Assembly (NCBI GenBank): GCA_010909165.1
Contig: MU008155.1
Span: 2,356,001 to 2,420,000, forward strand
DNA from: Anthoceros angustus
Taxonomy: Eukaryota > Streptophyta > Anthocerotopsida > Anthocerotales > Anthocerotaceae
Length of the DNA: 64,000 nucleotides
Reading direction: 5' to 3'
Numbering within the stretch: position 1 is the first letter of the stretch; each line of letters begins with the position of its first letter. The notes beneath the pieces are model-generated. The model searched no databases, was not told the DNA's origin, and saw only the letters and a list, made by a program, of their open reading frames with translations. Position numbers and translations under genes: made by a program. Positions 24,978 to 36,683 of the stretch are shown in pieces.

Positions 24978-25330
24978 GAGATCACATGCCTTCGTGTATT
25001 GAAACAAATGGCCTGCAAAGGCCAGCAAGCGGGCCCTTCTTGGCCCGAGTGGTAGTTTACAGTTTCCAAGAATACTTGACCAATATTCTAGAAGTAAACT
25101 TCATCACGGAGGTGTATACCAAGCTGCAAAGTGGGTGGGTGTGGGTTCAACGATTTCAGTGGTTGGGTGACATCGCAACGCTCACCGTACCAGATGCAAT
25201 GAGTAATGATCAACCCATCATCAATCGTCGGGTAGTAGATAATCCGCTATTTGAGACCTGCACACCACCTAAATGATCTGAGAAGATGCACCAACGCACC
25301 GTAATTAAACAATCGAAACATCATGTATGG
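24978..25330. other. Convergent 3' intergenic region
   Basis: This 353-base interval lies between the stops of the PPR gene (+) and CTU2 (-). It should hold both 3' UTRs. I see nothing else. Confidence 0.6.
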
Positions 25331-27286
25331 TTACCTCATCCAGCTTTGGTGTGCGGGTGATAAACGGTCCTGTTGCCTGAGAGCGGGTGGAAGCAGATTG
25401 AACGTGGTGACAGGGTCATCTTCCGGGAGAAGCTGAAATTGGCAGCTTGGGCAACAACTACTCCTGAACTCAAGAGTAACCAAATCTTGACGTTGAAAAT
25501 TCGGCTTCTCGAAAAACACTTGTGTACCAGGGTCCTGGGACACTGAAGCGACTCTACCACCTGAGGGATCTCTGCAATCAAGGGGAGCAGAACACAGTGG
25601 GCAAAGAACACTGCTCTCTAGAACTTCGGGGACCTCATTGTCGGCACTCTCCTGTCTAGGAGAATGCCGCTTTCTTCCAGTCTGCTTCAAAGAATTGCTA
25701 CATATCCTATTAAAAGCAAATGGTTTGAGTTTGGTCGCAGTTCGAACAACGGTACGCTCCCTTGCAGGGTTGTCCGTCTACAAGCAATGAAGACAATACA
25801 GAAAACCCTTTCAGCGTTTGAGGCATCGGCATATCACAGTCCTTTGCATTTCCCGTCATTTAGTGATGAAGACACGACACGCCAGTGCAGTAATTCACAA
25901 GACAAGCGGGCATGTCACTTCACCTGAAGCATGGTGACAAAGGAGTGAGCCAAGCTATTGATGCTCTTCCTGTCCGTAAGGGTTGACAGCTTCCTAATAA
26001 AAACAGTCTTCAATCTGCAAAATTTCAACCAGCTACATTGCTCGATTATCTCACAACAATATCGTACTTGGAAGACGCAACAGTAGTCAATAATCTGAGA
26101 AGAAGGTGCCACAAGTGGGGACATGAAATGCAAGCCTACGACAAGATCACTTTCCCAGCGAAAAACGTCACATACTTGGCTAAGTGACAGTAGAGGGTGA
26201 GCTCCCGAGAAACACAATCGCGCAGCGGCAGAACAATAGGGACATGAAACCTAGCATCAGCATACTGAATATCCGCAGGTAACGAGAACCCTCGACCCTG
26301 CAGCAATGCATCCATCAGCACAACCTGGGTACTACACACATTCTGCAAGTCCACAGGACAGCATCAACCACACACCTTGGCAGTCGAGGCAATCACGTGC
26401 GCTGCAATTCTGGACGTGCACAACCCCAACAATATCTTCGTGTAACCGAGTGTGCGCGCAATCTGTATCAGCCATACCCAAACCGCAGTGCAGCCACTAA
26501 GTTCTCTTTCCCCTTGGCAGCCGCGAGTGCTATAAATGCAGCAAATGCGGATACCTTCTGCAAAACCAGGACCCGGAGATAGTCCTGCAAATCCTCCTTC
26601 CCAGTGACATCCTTCACACTCCCCAGCAATTCAAGCAGCAGCCGGTCCGAGCTCCTGACTTCCCCACCACAAACTCCAATCCTCTCGCATCCCTCTGCCC
26701 CTTCCATCACACTCCCCAACGGCTCAACATGGAGCGGCACGAGCTCCCTAGCACTGGCCACCGCTGCCCGAATCTCACCCACACACCGGGCAGCTTCAGC
26801 TGCCGAAACGCCCAACACCGCCGACTCGTCAACAAACCCAACCCCAACACCAAACACCAGCTCCACCTGCTCCTTACACGCCCCATCGCTCCGAACCTTA
26901 TCTCTGACCTCCAGCAGAAACTCCAACGCGGCCCTGCACACCCCCAAACGAACAACCATCACCCTCCACACGTCCCTTCCTCCCAACACCAAATCCCAAA
27001 CATCGCCCCACCCAAACCCTCACCTGGACGCCGGCCCTCCCGAAAACCCAACCAGCACCCTGTCCTCCGCAGTGACAAGCCCATTCCCGTTCACCGCGGT
27101 CTTGAACCTGGACAGCAAGCTGTGCCGCAAACAAGCAAAACACAAAGCCTCCGTCTGGTTAGCCACCGCCACGGCTCTCACCTCCTTGCACTTCACGCAC
27201 TCCCGCCCTGGTGCCCTCCGAACCCCATCCCCCACGTCACCCCCGCAGCTTCCACACCCATTCCGATCCCCCACCACCGACCCCAT
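25331..27286 (-). CDS. CTU2: Cytoplasmic tRNA 2-thiolation protein 2 (CTU2/NCS2)
   Basis: Seven exons in transcript order: 27024-27286, 26555-26933, 26376-26462, 26176-26297, 26068-26094, 25924-26014, 25331-25777. They give 471 codons in phase. The N-terminus has Cys pairs (CGSCGGD, CVKC, CFACL) followed by a P-loop-like VLVGFSGGPASR. The core has LLGSVKDVTGKEDLQDYLRV, then KILLGLCTSRIAAHVIASTA, GRGFSLPADIQYADARF and LPLRDCVSRELTLYCHL. The C-terminal part has NPARERTVVRTATKLKPF and two Cys pairs (LCPLCSAPL, CCPSCQFQLLP). CTU2 pairs with CTU1 to add sulphur to wobble U34 of Lys, Glu and Gln tRNAs, taking sulphur from URM1. In this family CTU2 is the non-catalytic partner, which fits a SGGPxSR loop lacking some catalytic residues. 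Exon 5 is only 27 nt. Confidence 0.95.
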
Positions 27287-27340
27287 CCATGGCCCGCAAC
27301 CAGCTGCCCGCCCACCGACCCCTCACGTCGTCACGCTCCC

Positions 27341-27360
27341 AAACCCTAACCCTACCCTAA
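27341..27360. promoter_or_regulatory. Telo-box / interstitial telomere-like motif
   Basis: AAACCCTAACCCTACCCTAA lies 55 bases upstream of the CTU2 ATG. AAACCCTA boxes are known in plant promoters of ribosomal and translation genes, which suits a tRNA-modification gene. Confidence 0.6.
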
Positions 27361-27600
27361 TTCCGATCCCAGCACCCCACATGGCACGAGCCCAGGTTAG
27401 AAACCAGCCCCGAGATCCTTTCTTCCCGCAACGCTCGGCCCGCAATGTCACATGCCACAATTGCTCACTTTCCTGCTTGCTCTCGGACGAATCCGAACGT
27501 ACTGTAGAGTACAGCGCTTTCAAATCGGGAGCATGTGTTGCAGGCTTTTGTAACAGGGCCGAGCAGCCCAAGTTTGAATGTCCTCGGGGCCCGCCCGCGC

Positions 27601-27672
27601 CAGCGGCAGCGGCAGCGGCAGCGGCAGCGACACGGAAACGCGGCCTGGGGCCTAGGGCCTGGGGCCTGGGCT
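27601..27672. repeat. Microsatellites (CGGCAG)n and GGGCCT-rich run
   Basis: Five CGGCAG hexamers at 27601-27630 are followed by imperfect GGCCTGGGGCCTAGG units to 27672. Confidence 0.85.
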
Positions 27673-28032
27673 CTACCGTACGGATTTTTGAGTCGTGCGA
27701 GACGCAGGAGTTCCGTTGCCGAAGAGGAAGGAGGGGGGGAAGACGTGCTGCCCCTAGGCCCTCGGGCCTGCGGTCATCCAGATCCAGATTCACCCGCTCC
27801 CAGTCGTGAAACGTTTCATAATGCCGCTGCATGGCATGGGATGCTCTGGCGCCCGGGCCCACCGCGCCAATCATGCCGCAGTCGCACGCTGCTTTTCCGA
27901 ACCCTACTCGCCCAGCCGGCCCGACCGCTGCGTTGCGTTTCGACTTTTGGCAAATGCGCGGGAGACGCTTCGGAACGTAGGCCTGCCCTCCTTCCTTGTC
28001 GCCACGTTTTTTGTCGTCCCGCCAACGATGGA

Positions 28033-28070
28033 AGTCGCGAATTCGCGAATTCGCGAATTAATTCGCGACT
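28033..28070. promoter_or_regulatory. Inverted repeat built of TCGCGAATT words
   Basis: Perfect 11-base arms, AGTCGCGAATT and AATTCGCGACT, flank two more CGCGAATT words. The whole 38-base block is a close succession of palindromic TTCGCGAA sites, about 165 bases upstream of the TATAAG at 28237. A dimeric regulator could bind it; which one is unknown. Confidence 0.6.
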
Positions 28071-28198
28071 CGCGCGCACATTGGTAATCCGTAAAGGCGA
28101 ATTCCAGGAACCTGAAGAAGGCGAAGAAAGGAAAGGAAAGGAAACGCAGGGCGGGACGCGGGCGAGGCCTGCTCTAACGGTCACCAAACGGGGGGCCC

Positions 28199-28242
28199 TC
28201 CGCCTCCGCCTCCGCCTCCGCCTGCCCCGCCGCGCCTATAAG
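28199..28242 (+). promoter_or_regulatory. CT-rich (CCGCCT)n element and TATA box
   Basis: Four CCGCCT hexamers (28200-28225) are followed by TATAAG at 28237-28242, a good TATA box for rightward transcription starting near 28270. Confidence 0.6.
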
Positions 28243-30248
28243 ACCCGCCTGCTTTCCCCTTGTCTGATTTTACGCACTGCGCCGGATGCCCGGTTGCCTG
28301 CGAGACGTCTCGTCCAATTCATTCCACCGCGGAGCGCAGCAGCAGGCAGGGCGAGCGGCGCTGCGCCTCATTCCCGTGCGCGCTGCTGCTGCGGGAGCGG
28401 GAGCGGGCCGCTGTGCCTGCAATTCGATCTCGGATTTCGAATGCGGCCATGGCCGGTGCGGCAGCGGCAGCGGCAGCGGCGTGGTCGGGGAGCGGCGGGA
28501 TCGTGGGATGCGCCGCCCCGGGGGAGCGCCAGGTGGTGGCTTGATGGAACGTCTCGAGGTGAGGAAGGACGAGTTGAAGCCGCTCTTTGTATTGTGTTTT
28601 GCATTTCAGGCAGGTTTTTGAAGGTCTTCCGAATTTGGAAGAGTCGGTTTCTTGTTGTTCTTGGCTTCGTCCTCCGTGTGCGTGCTTCTTGCGGCTGCCG
28701 GACTCGGTTCAGGTCTGGATTCGTGCCCCTGGAGGCCGGAATGATTGGGATTCTGGTCTTCCATTGTCCGCCTGTGGCTCTTGTCCAGCTCCGTCGGCAG
28801 GCTGCTTCGCTGCGGTTTTGTGTGACGGCTGGTGCTTGGAGTGGCGGGGTATGGCAGTTAGCAGTGCTGTAGGGATGGCTGCCTGCGCATTACGTTCCCC
28901 TGTCCTGAGCTTTCCTGCCCGGATGCGGGCGGGGGCTCTAGCTTGAATTGTTGGTAAGTTTTGCTGAGCTTGGTTGGATTGGTTTTAGGCGCCTTCGCTT
29001 GCCGCATGGAAGTGGAACTGTAGCTGCTGGTAGCCTCGCTTATTTCGCTAGGCAGGCTCAGGAAGTTTCTATGTATGGAGGAAGGGGATTCCAACCTGTT
29101 GCGTTTTTGTTGATCTGGCATGTCAGCACGCCTTCCTCGTTGAGGTACCCGCGTTTGAATGTATGCACCTGTGGTCAAGTCTATTTTGGGCAAGTGTTTG
29201 GACTCGGTGTCATATACTTGATGCCAACTTTGGGTCATCGATAATGGACCCTTTGAGGATGTAAATGCGATGCCCTGCTGAAACATCTTGCCTGCTGTTC
29301 CTTGTCACTGTTTTCACAGCATATGGTCCGGTCTGCGAAAAGGTTGCACCTGATGTCAAGCTTACCTTATGGCAATTTTCGTTGGTTGAAGGATGGAATG
29401 TAATGCCGAGAGGAACCAACTCTGTGAACAGAAGCACGTCGCGTTGGAAGGGAAGCAGGGGATAGTGGCTGGTGCATATTATCTCGCAATTGGCATCTTC
29501 TGAACTTATTTGGAATGCAACTTAGCTTGATCATTTGATGGAATGCTCCTAGCCGTGTCAACAAGGACTACCTCTTGGTGGGTGTAGACACTTTGTCCAC
29601 AAGCCTATTATAGCCTGTGGAAAGGATCAGGCATTAAGGTCGCTTAAGCACCAGTTGTGCTCGTCGGGAACACTGTAGGTTGTGGGTGGGAACCCATCGC
29701 TCCTGCCTCTTGTGCTCTATATTGGGGATGACAACTGCTGTGGAGCCAGTGGCTACTGAATTATCTGTGGGCACTTTCAGTAGTCAACGAGATGCCCTTA
29801 GTGGGCAGGCTCACACTTCTCACTCACTCTGGAATGATAACCTCTCAATACGTAATGGCAAGTCAACGTCCTTGTCGAGTTCAGAGGCAGGTGTGTCTTG
29901 ATTTTCAACTGTCTTCAACTGCATAACTGTGCTTTGTTATGTTGGAATGTGTCTTCAGCAGTGTCCCATGCTTTTCGTTGCAACATGTCGGACGCTTGAT
30001 AGCTTCGAAAGGCTGCATGTCTTATTTGAGCAAAGTTTGTCCTGTCGACTCTTTCTCCCTATGTCGTGGACTACGGGAATTGATTTAACGTCATGGCCTG
30101 TGCACCGCATCTGACTGAGTGATCCTTCGCTCACTCGTGCTCTGTGGCACTCATCCTTGCTTACTGTTTTGTCGCTTATCCAGTGAAGTTGGAGCCTGGA
30201 TTTGAACCAACTTCACAGTCGAAAGAGTCATTGATTTTACCTCACTGG
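28243..30248 (+). other. Probable long 5' leader with an upstream ORF
   Basis: About 2 kb lies between the TATA box and the first ATG of the next gene. It contains a 31-codon upstream ORF at 28449-28544, starting MAGAAAAAAAAW on a (GGCAGC)n microsatellite and ending TGA, followed by possible splice donors. No conserved protein block appears in the rest. I read it as leader exon(s) plus intron(s) of the gene starting at 30249; it could instead be a separate non-coding transcript. Confidence 0.4.
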
Positions 30249-32655
30249 ATGGACTCTTATCAAGTAAGTAATCTGATGTCTAGAGAATCTGCAGCCCTGT
30301 CATGTCAGTCTTGAAGCCTTTTGTCCTGTTAACAGCTCTTCTTGTCATCGCAGAATCCTAATCGATCGAAGGAGAAGGGAAGCAGGATTGAGTTTATTCC
30401 TGAGTTGGGACCTTCCACTCCTCTGCAGCCTACCCCAAAGCAGCCACAAAGTGTTGAAACACCGTTGGACAGCTCAGGTCCCTTGAGCGGCCCTACACCT
30501 CAAGGGAAAAGAACGCCGCTCCCTTTGGAGTTTGTTGAGGAACCCACAGGGTTGAAGCAGGTTCAGGTGCAGCAGCTTTCATGCAGCCCGTCAAAGCTTT
30601 TTCAGGCTCCGGAGGCTAGTCAAAAGGAAAATATGCTGGCATTCTCTTTGTGCAGTCATCAGACACCTCAAGTTGGAGCTCACCGGTTGCAACCTCAGAA
30701 GGGCCTTTCACCACAGCCCCGCCCTCGTGTGGGTCAGCCTCCATCAACTCGGGCACTGGCCACTCTAGCAGCACCGAAAATGACTATATCAGCGGAAGAT
30801 TTGCAGCTGCAGCAGCCCTTTAAAGGCTTGCTGCAGTCAGCCAACATTCAACCGTCGTTTCTCTACAGTGGACCTCAGGCCTATGCTGCAGAACCATCCA
30901 AGCGTCCTAAAGGTACTGGCATCATATCTTCAGCTACAGGGAATAGCCGTGTCCAGCTTGATCTATTTAAGTCTCCTACTCCAGCAGGACACGGGTATGA
31001 GGCCTCGGCTGCCGTTTCATTTGTGCCAGTACAGCAACAAGGAAGTTCCATTCCAAGAACTTCGGCTGTTGATGTTATGTCAGATGGTGGTTCCCGTGGA
31101 AGTGCTCGACACTTGCGTGAGGATCCTGCTGTCGAATCTGATAAGTGGCTGCGCAATAGAGTGCTATCGAACGCAACTGCTTCGACGTGGCAACATCTGT
31201 ACCATCCCCCTTCTTCACAGGCAGGGTTGAAGCAGCTAGAGCTTTGTACTCCTGGCCCGTCGTCGCAAATCTCCTTATCGCCAGGTATGGTGCCTGCTCC
31301 TCCGATCCCAGCGGAATGTGGATTATACATGCAACTGCTCACCGCATCGCCTGTCAAGGATTCAAGGCAGCCCAGGATGCTACACGACACGGATAGGGTA
31401 GAGTCAAGTAATCCATCCATGAAGAGGAAATTGGCAGGTCCAGGCAGAGACCCACGGAGTCAGCAATCCAACTGTCATGACTCGCCACATCCGCAGGAGC
31501 AGCACTTTCTAGGCAGAGTGGATGCTGGATTTGGAATTGCTGGAGACCTATCCCGGTATTCTAGTACTGTCGGTGGGGCTAACGAGAGGGACCAATACTG
31601 CGCATCTGCTGTTGCTACTTGCGCGGTTGACGCACAGTCACCATACTCCTCTCGCAAGCTTGATGCAGCGAGGGAGCATATTTTTTTCCCTGCTGGGAAA
31701 CTCACACAACTGGGCTCTCTCAAGGGTATGGAGGGCAATTTGAACAGACAACAGGACCATCTGCAGTTTGCCTCGCCCACGAGGGATTATGGTCAAAAGT
31801 CTGCCTCCGGGATGGAGCGTATTTCTTCAGAATGTGCAGCTGGTGCCAACGACACTTTGAACAACTGTCAGTTCAGCGCAAGACCTACGAGGGATCGAAA
31901 TTCAGACATACCTCTGAGGACTGGAAAGTGTTTTGCGGTTCCAGCACATTCTCCTATGCCAGTTCCAGACATCTCTTTTTCCGCAGGTGAACCGTCCTTG
32001 CCATTGGCCTTGAACTTTACTCCAAGTAGTTCCCAGAGCAGCAAGGTGGAAAGGAGGATGAGCTCTGTGAAACCCGACTTAGACTGGGGCAAGTCGCTTG
32101 CTCTGGCATCCAGTCCTGCGACCTTCAAGAAGAACCTGCAGGATCTCCCCTATCAAGAACGGTTTGCTGAACTCCAGAGGCATCTTAGAGAGTGTGATGA
32201 ATCAAGTCAGGAAAGCCTATTACAAGGTACGCATTATTTTTTTGCTCCACGGCTATGTTTGTCAGGGTTTCTGTTGTCGCTTGCAGGTTGTACCCCATGG
32301 TTTGACAAGCGTACTTGGTATGGCGGTGCAGTGTTTCGATCGATGTCAGCAGCTGGCAGAAGTGGTCACGCTCTACATCTGGAAACGAGGGCTCTTTTTT
32401 TAAGCCTTGAAGAAGGTATGCCTGTCTTCGTTGCCTCTGTGTCTCGAGAGAGGAAAAGCGGCTCTTCCTTCCTTACTTTAGTCCCGTTCACTATCTGAAG
32501 CACTCCTCTTTCATCCAGGCAAGGAAATGGATAAGATCAAGTCTATGGATCTCATGGGACTCCGAAGTGGATGCAACAGTAAGGACTCGGGCGATCTCGG
32601 TCGTACCCCTCTTGGTCCTCGATTGCCAGCCCCTGGAAACACCGCTGCAAGTTGA
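30249..32655 (+). CDS. Unrecognised plant protein, mostly disordered, 702 residues
   Basis: Four exons: 30249-30263, 30354-32226, 32332-32415, 32519-32655. The small first exon supplies MDSYQ before a GTAAGT donor. The second exon continues NPNRSKEKGSRIEFIPELGP and STPLQPTPKQPQ, a motif-like N-terminus. Residues about 40-620 are rich in Ser, Pro, Gln and Gly and look disordered. The C-terminus is ordered: LPYQERFAELQRHLRECDES, then across two introns GHALHLETRALFLSLEEGKE and MDKIKSMDLMG, a likely helical pair. I do not recognise the family. The conserved-looking ends and disordered middle suggest a nuclear scaffold or regulatory protein, but that is inference. Phases agree at all three junctions. 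The third exon's acceptor at 32331 was preferred over one at 32286 because it keeps the frame and restores the helix. Confidence 0.7.
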
Positions 32656-33224
32656 ACCGCCGCTGCGGCATGCCGGAATCGCTAACCACCCATAGGTCTA
32701 GCAGGGTCCGGCTTTGCGGCCTATCGTTCTGAGCTTGCTTTGTAATTTACTATCCTCATGGAAGGAACTGCACCGAAGGTGTTGGGTTCCTAGCCACCCG
32801 GACTCGATGATGGCTGGATCACCTCGCTCCTCTCTGTTCTGGATCCTGCGAACCGTAGTGAAGCAGAAGCTTGTGAGTTCCCAGACCGAGCCCCAGCTTC
32901 TTGCAATTGGCGCTGGCCTAGAAGCTTTCGTCCTCATCACTGAGGTACATTCAGCCATGTTTACCGCCGGGCAGAACCCCATCTTTGATAGTCTTCAACC
33001 TCACCTCACCTTTCATGGAAGACGCAGTCATGCACCGGCAGAATAACAGCAAGTTTCCAGGAAGATGTCCGCTTTGGCGAGTGTAAATCTGGCGATCTTC
33101 GGCACAATCCTCGTCTTTGACAAATCCCTTATTTCTCACTGTCGTGGAAGAACTAAGTAAAACTCCCCGACCGTGGACAATGGACTCACTCATGTTAGAG
33201 AAACAAGACAACATGAAGTTCCCT
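32656..33224. other. Convergent 3' intergenic region
   Basis: This 569-base interval lies between the stops of the unknown gene (+) and the NusB gene (-). Short frames exist but none is conserved. Confidence 0.5.
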
Positions 33225-34803
33225 CTATTCCCTGTAATCGTCGTTCCATCCTAACTCCTCTGGTTTCATCCGTTCGGACACAAGCTTGAGGCGGTTGTCG
33301 ATTGGCTCAGTCTCCGCCTGGGCCTTTTCCAGATTGCGCCTTCGGGTGTAAGATCCCAAACAACCATTCACTACTCGGGGAGCGACACCGTCACAGTACC
33401 GCTTTGTCAACTCCACAGCCTGCCATATCCACCTCATAGATGTTCAATACACCCGGCACTTCCCTTCTCAATAGGACCTCAACAGGAAGAAAAGGTCAGA
33501 ACGAGTACCTCGTTGACAACCACGCTTGGGCTTGTTGGGAAGACTTCCAGCTCTGCAAGGGCTAAATGCAGTATACAGATGGGCAGTGCAACGGACTTGT
33601 ACTCAGTCTGAAACATGAATAAGAACGACAGGAAAAGCGGAACGAACGTCACCGGCATGTCGTCGAAACACTGATGGGCTTGACCCAAGAGAGACCACAA
33701 AGGTGGAAATAAGGCGCTACCTTCCACATCACAGGAATAAGCTCGGATAATATGGACTCCCGTTGACGCCATTGGCTTGCTGCAGCTTCAATGAGTTGCT
33801 TAGCCAAACTGCCGGTGTTCCAATATCACGTCAGTTACCATTTAAATTACACACAAGCTGCAGGAGAAGCTCGGGACTGCCAGAAGAGAACTCTGATCAG
33901 AATTACCCGAGCACAAACTTGTTGTAAACAATTTGAACAGGGGCTGAAAGTACCTCAGCTTCTGCACGGGACAGAAATGGCAATCCGTGACAGAAGTTAG
34001 CGAGCAAATTATGAATTCAGCTCACTACCGCAACCCCAGATTTCAGCCTGTGTACTGCAATCGGACAGTTACCTCTATTCGATTCCTGCTCTTGCTCTTC
34101 TTCTAAAGCAGCAAAGGCCTCCTCATTGAGTGCAGGTTCATTATTCGCAAAATCTGCGGGGCTGTGGCTGAAAGTTTCCAGCAGACTCTTGTCAAAGGAG
34201 CCACGGACAGCTGCAGCTCCCAGAATCACACACCAATGTCAATCAGAAGAACACCGGCAAACCACAAACAAATGCCTGCTACCCACAGCACTGAAGGCCT
34301 AACTTGCAGCCACGATCCACAACAGCACGCACAATAGTTCTCACCTAGACGCTGATGCAGACGCTCGTCAAACACCTGCAACGGGTGATCGCCAGAAACC
34401 AACGCTGCATACAACACAGATCTGCAAAAGGGTTCATCTCACCTCACATCCAACATCCGCGCACAAACAGGATGCCAAAGAGGTGAAAGTCTCACAAGGC
34501 AAGCTCCCGAGCAGCTCGAGGACTGCGCAAATGGCCCTTCCTATCCAGCTTATCGGAGACAGGGATCTCTTTGGAAGGAGGCGGCGGTTTTAGATACAAC
34601 CGCTCCTTGGGAGGAGGCGGCGTTACGTAAAATCGTCGCTTCTCCTTCTTGCCGACACTGGAGCTCTTGTACTTGGTGCTAGGCCCAGCATCATTGACCA
34701 CCGCAGCCGCCGAAAGCCTGCCTGACGCCCATGGGGCTTTCAGGCATAGCATCGTGTCAGCCTTCACAAACTGAGACCCTAAACCCTTAAATCCAGGACC
34801 CAC
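33225..34803 (-). CDS. NusB-domain protein, probably chloroplast
   Basis: Seven exons in transcript order: 34496-34803, 34345-34421, 34073-34210, 33907-33961, 33721-33808, 33509-33607, 33225-33419. They give 319 codons in phase. Residues 1 to about 95 are basic and Pro-rich (a VTPPPPKERLYLKPPPPSKE repeat) and probably include a transit peptide. The NusB fold starts at AARELALLSVLYAALVSGDH, as bacterial NusB starts with (R)ELALQALY. An acidic insertion (EEAFAALEEEQEQESNR) interrupts the first helices. The second half has YKSVALPICILHLALAELEV, then VVVNEAVELTKRYCD and RVVNGCLGSY, which match the bacterial NusB C-terminal helices. Bacterial NusB binds boxA RNA with NusE/S10 in antitermination of rRNA operons, so a plastid transcription or rRNA role is likely by family. 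The tail after YTRRR is plant-specific. A Met at 34752 is an alternative start. Confidence 0.85.
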
Positions 34804-36113
34804 CGGATTCCCCCTTGCCGCAACGGGGACGTGACGTTCATCACCGCCCGCCTCAGGCTACCGCTGCACCTCCACCATACGGGTTCGAGTTTGAGGGTTT
34901 TCTGTTCTCCCCAGCAGGATGGCACTACATATCGGTTTTATGTTTAGGATTAGAAGGCAAGGGGCGATAACTACTGTCATCAACCTGTCAAACCTTGTCA
35001 ATCCTGTATGACGAGCGGTGGATACTTGAAGTCGGGTAGGTTCTCCGTAAACTTCGTTGCCATGGCGAGCTTGCTTTCATAAGTCGTATTGTCTTCTTGT
35101 CTTATTGCTTTCTTGTTTACAAGCGAAGCAATACAGCGAGACTTCCGTATGTGAACATTTTTTTTTTTCAGTGAATTGGGAGACTTTATAGATAGAAGTC
35201 TCGCACTAGGATTTTGATATGGAGTACTTATAGACACTAACAACGGGCGGCAGGTCCGTAGAGCACTAACATTTGGCAGCCGACTAATATGAGGTTGGTA
35301 TCACGTGGCCCCATACGTGGCCCCATAGGACCATAAAGCTAGCGGCCGACAAACATGAGCTTGGTATCGGATAGCTCCATAGGGCCATGAAGCTGGGGGT
35401 TAGGCATGGGGTTAGCCATTAGGCATGTTAGGTATTTCAAAAGAAAATGGATTTATGACACTGGATCCTACACTTTAGATAAATGGACCTATATCTGAAT
35501 AGACTAACAATAGAATACGCTTAGGTTAATCGTGTGCTGGAACTTTGGATAACGTGCAGCCGTCAGTCAATTAAAGAGTTTATGATGTGTGAAAAATCGA
35601 GCAAGTTAGGAATTATAAAGCCTTGCTCAATATAGTAATGAAACAGGCCTGCAAGGACAGGACAGTTGTCCTTTCACCTCCAACATGTTTTCGCTTTCTC
35701 TTTAGCGGCATGCATTGCGCAGGCTAACAAGCAGTCTGAGAAGTCTGCTCATCTCCACTATTGTGTAATGTCTCATGTGAGAAGTCTGCTGATCTCCACT
35801 ATTGTGTAATGTCTCATGCCGTTGAGTGACTGACTTCCAACACCTGCCTATTGCCTTTCGTAACCACGCTTGAATTGGCGTGCCTTGCCTAGACCTGACC
35901 ATTGCTGCCGATACGAAATTGTGAGCCTGCCTATTGTTGCCACTCTTGAATTGGCGTCCTTTGCCTAAACCTGACCATTGCTGCTAATACGAAGCTGTGA
36001 GCTTGTTTTCCTTCTTCAACTTTTCCTCCTCGTCAAACTCCTACTACCAAGCTCTCGTTATTGCAAACTCATTTGCTATCCTGACGTGCTGTACTTATGG
36101 TCAACCATCTACA
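34804..36113. other. Intergenic, no supported gene, small duplications
   Basis: This interval grades from GC-balanced promoter sequence of the NusB gene into AT-rich DNA. Short direct repeats occur at 35265-35395 (a pair sharing CTTGGTATC/GGTTGGTATC and CATAGG), 35737-35818 and 35843-36003. No conserved coding block is seen. Confidence 0.5.
35737..36003. repeat. Two adjacent tandem duplications
   Basis: A 41-base unit (GAGAAGTCTGCTCATCTCC...) occurs twice at 35737-35818. An 80-base unit (CCTGCCTATTG...TTGAATTGGCGT...CCTGACCATTGCTGC) occurs twice at about 35843-36003, with small changes. Confidence 0.8.
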
Positions 36114-36683
36114 TGTAAACTAATACTTATAGATATAAACTAATATTTACATAAATAATGAATATTACTATTTTCATTTAGATATTATAAACTTAATCAG
36201 ATTGTACTATAATAAATACTAAAATATAATATAGTAACCCTTTACCTATTGAAAAACTTATTTAATAATCTATTAATAAATAAAATCTCAAACTCATCTA
36301 AATATGGGACATGGGGCATGGAACTCGTTTTTTCTATTTGGGCTATATATGTATGTGAGCCCCACCATCTATATTCAAACATGATATATCCAATCTCATT
36401 GTATGATAAAGAATACTATGGGACATAGTGCATGGAACCCATTTTTCCTATTTGGGCTATATATGTATGTGAGCCCCACTATATTCAAACATCATATATC
36501 CAATCTTGATGTATGCTAAAGAATATCATTATCACCCATTCTTTTGAATTTTATTAGAATGTTTAGTTTTCTCATCGGTTCTCTCTTGAGGTTATCATTA
36601 GTTTGATCTTGTAGAGTTACCTATCCATATTCCTTTGGGTTCTTTCTTTATTCTTATTTGCCTTTGGTCCTTTCTAGTCTATT

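Larger units (their letters stand above)
27287..28236. promoter_or_regulatory. GC-rich divergent promoter region (CTU2 / unknown gene)
   Basis: This interval separates the CTU2 start (27286, -) from the TATA box of the rightward gene. It holds a telo-box, microsatellites, a TCGCGAATT inverted repeat and very high GC. Long open frames cross it on both strands, but they are low-complexity. Confidence 0.55.

Noticed and set aside
27341-27360. Interstitial telomere or chromosome fusion point
   Set aside because: Only about three imperfect AAACCCT units exist; a promoter telo-box explains it better.
26604-27809. 401-codon open frame on the + strand
   Set aside because: It is antisense to CTU2 exons and their GC-rich promoter; composition is Pro/Thr/Ser-rich with no domain.
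27535-28872. 445-codon open frame on the + strand
   Set aside because: It runs through hexamer microsatellites (RQRQRQ, RLRLRL) and over the TATA box; low complexity with no conserved block.
30342-30353. Translation start of the unknown gene at 30342
   Set aside because: That codon is TTG and the position is intron just before a CAG acceptor; the short exon from the ATG at 30249 gives a better start.
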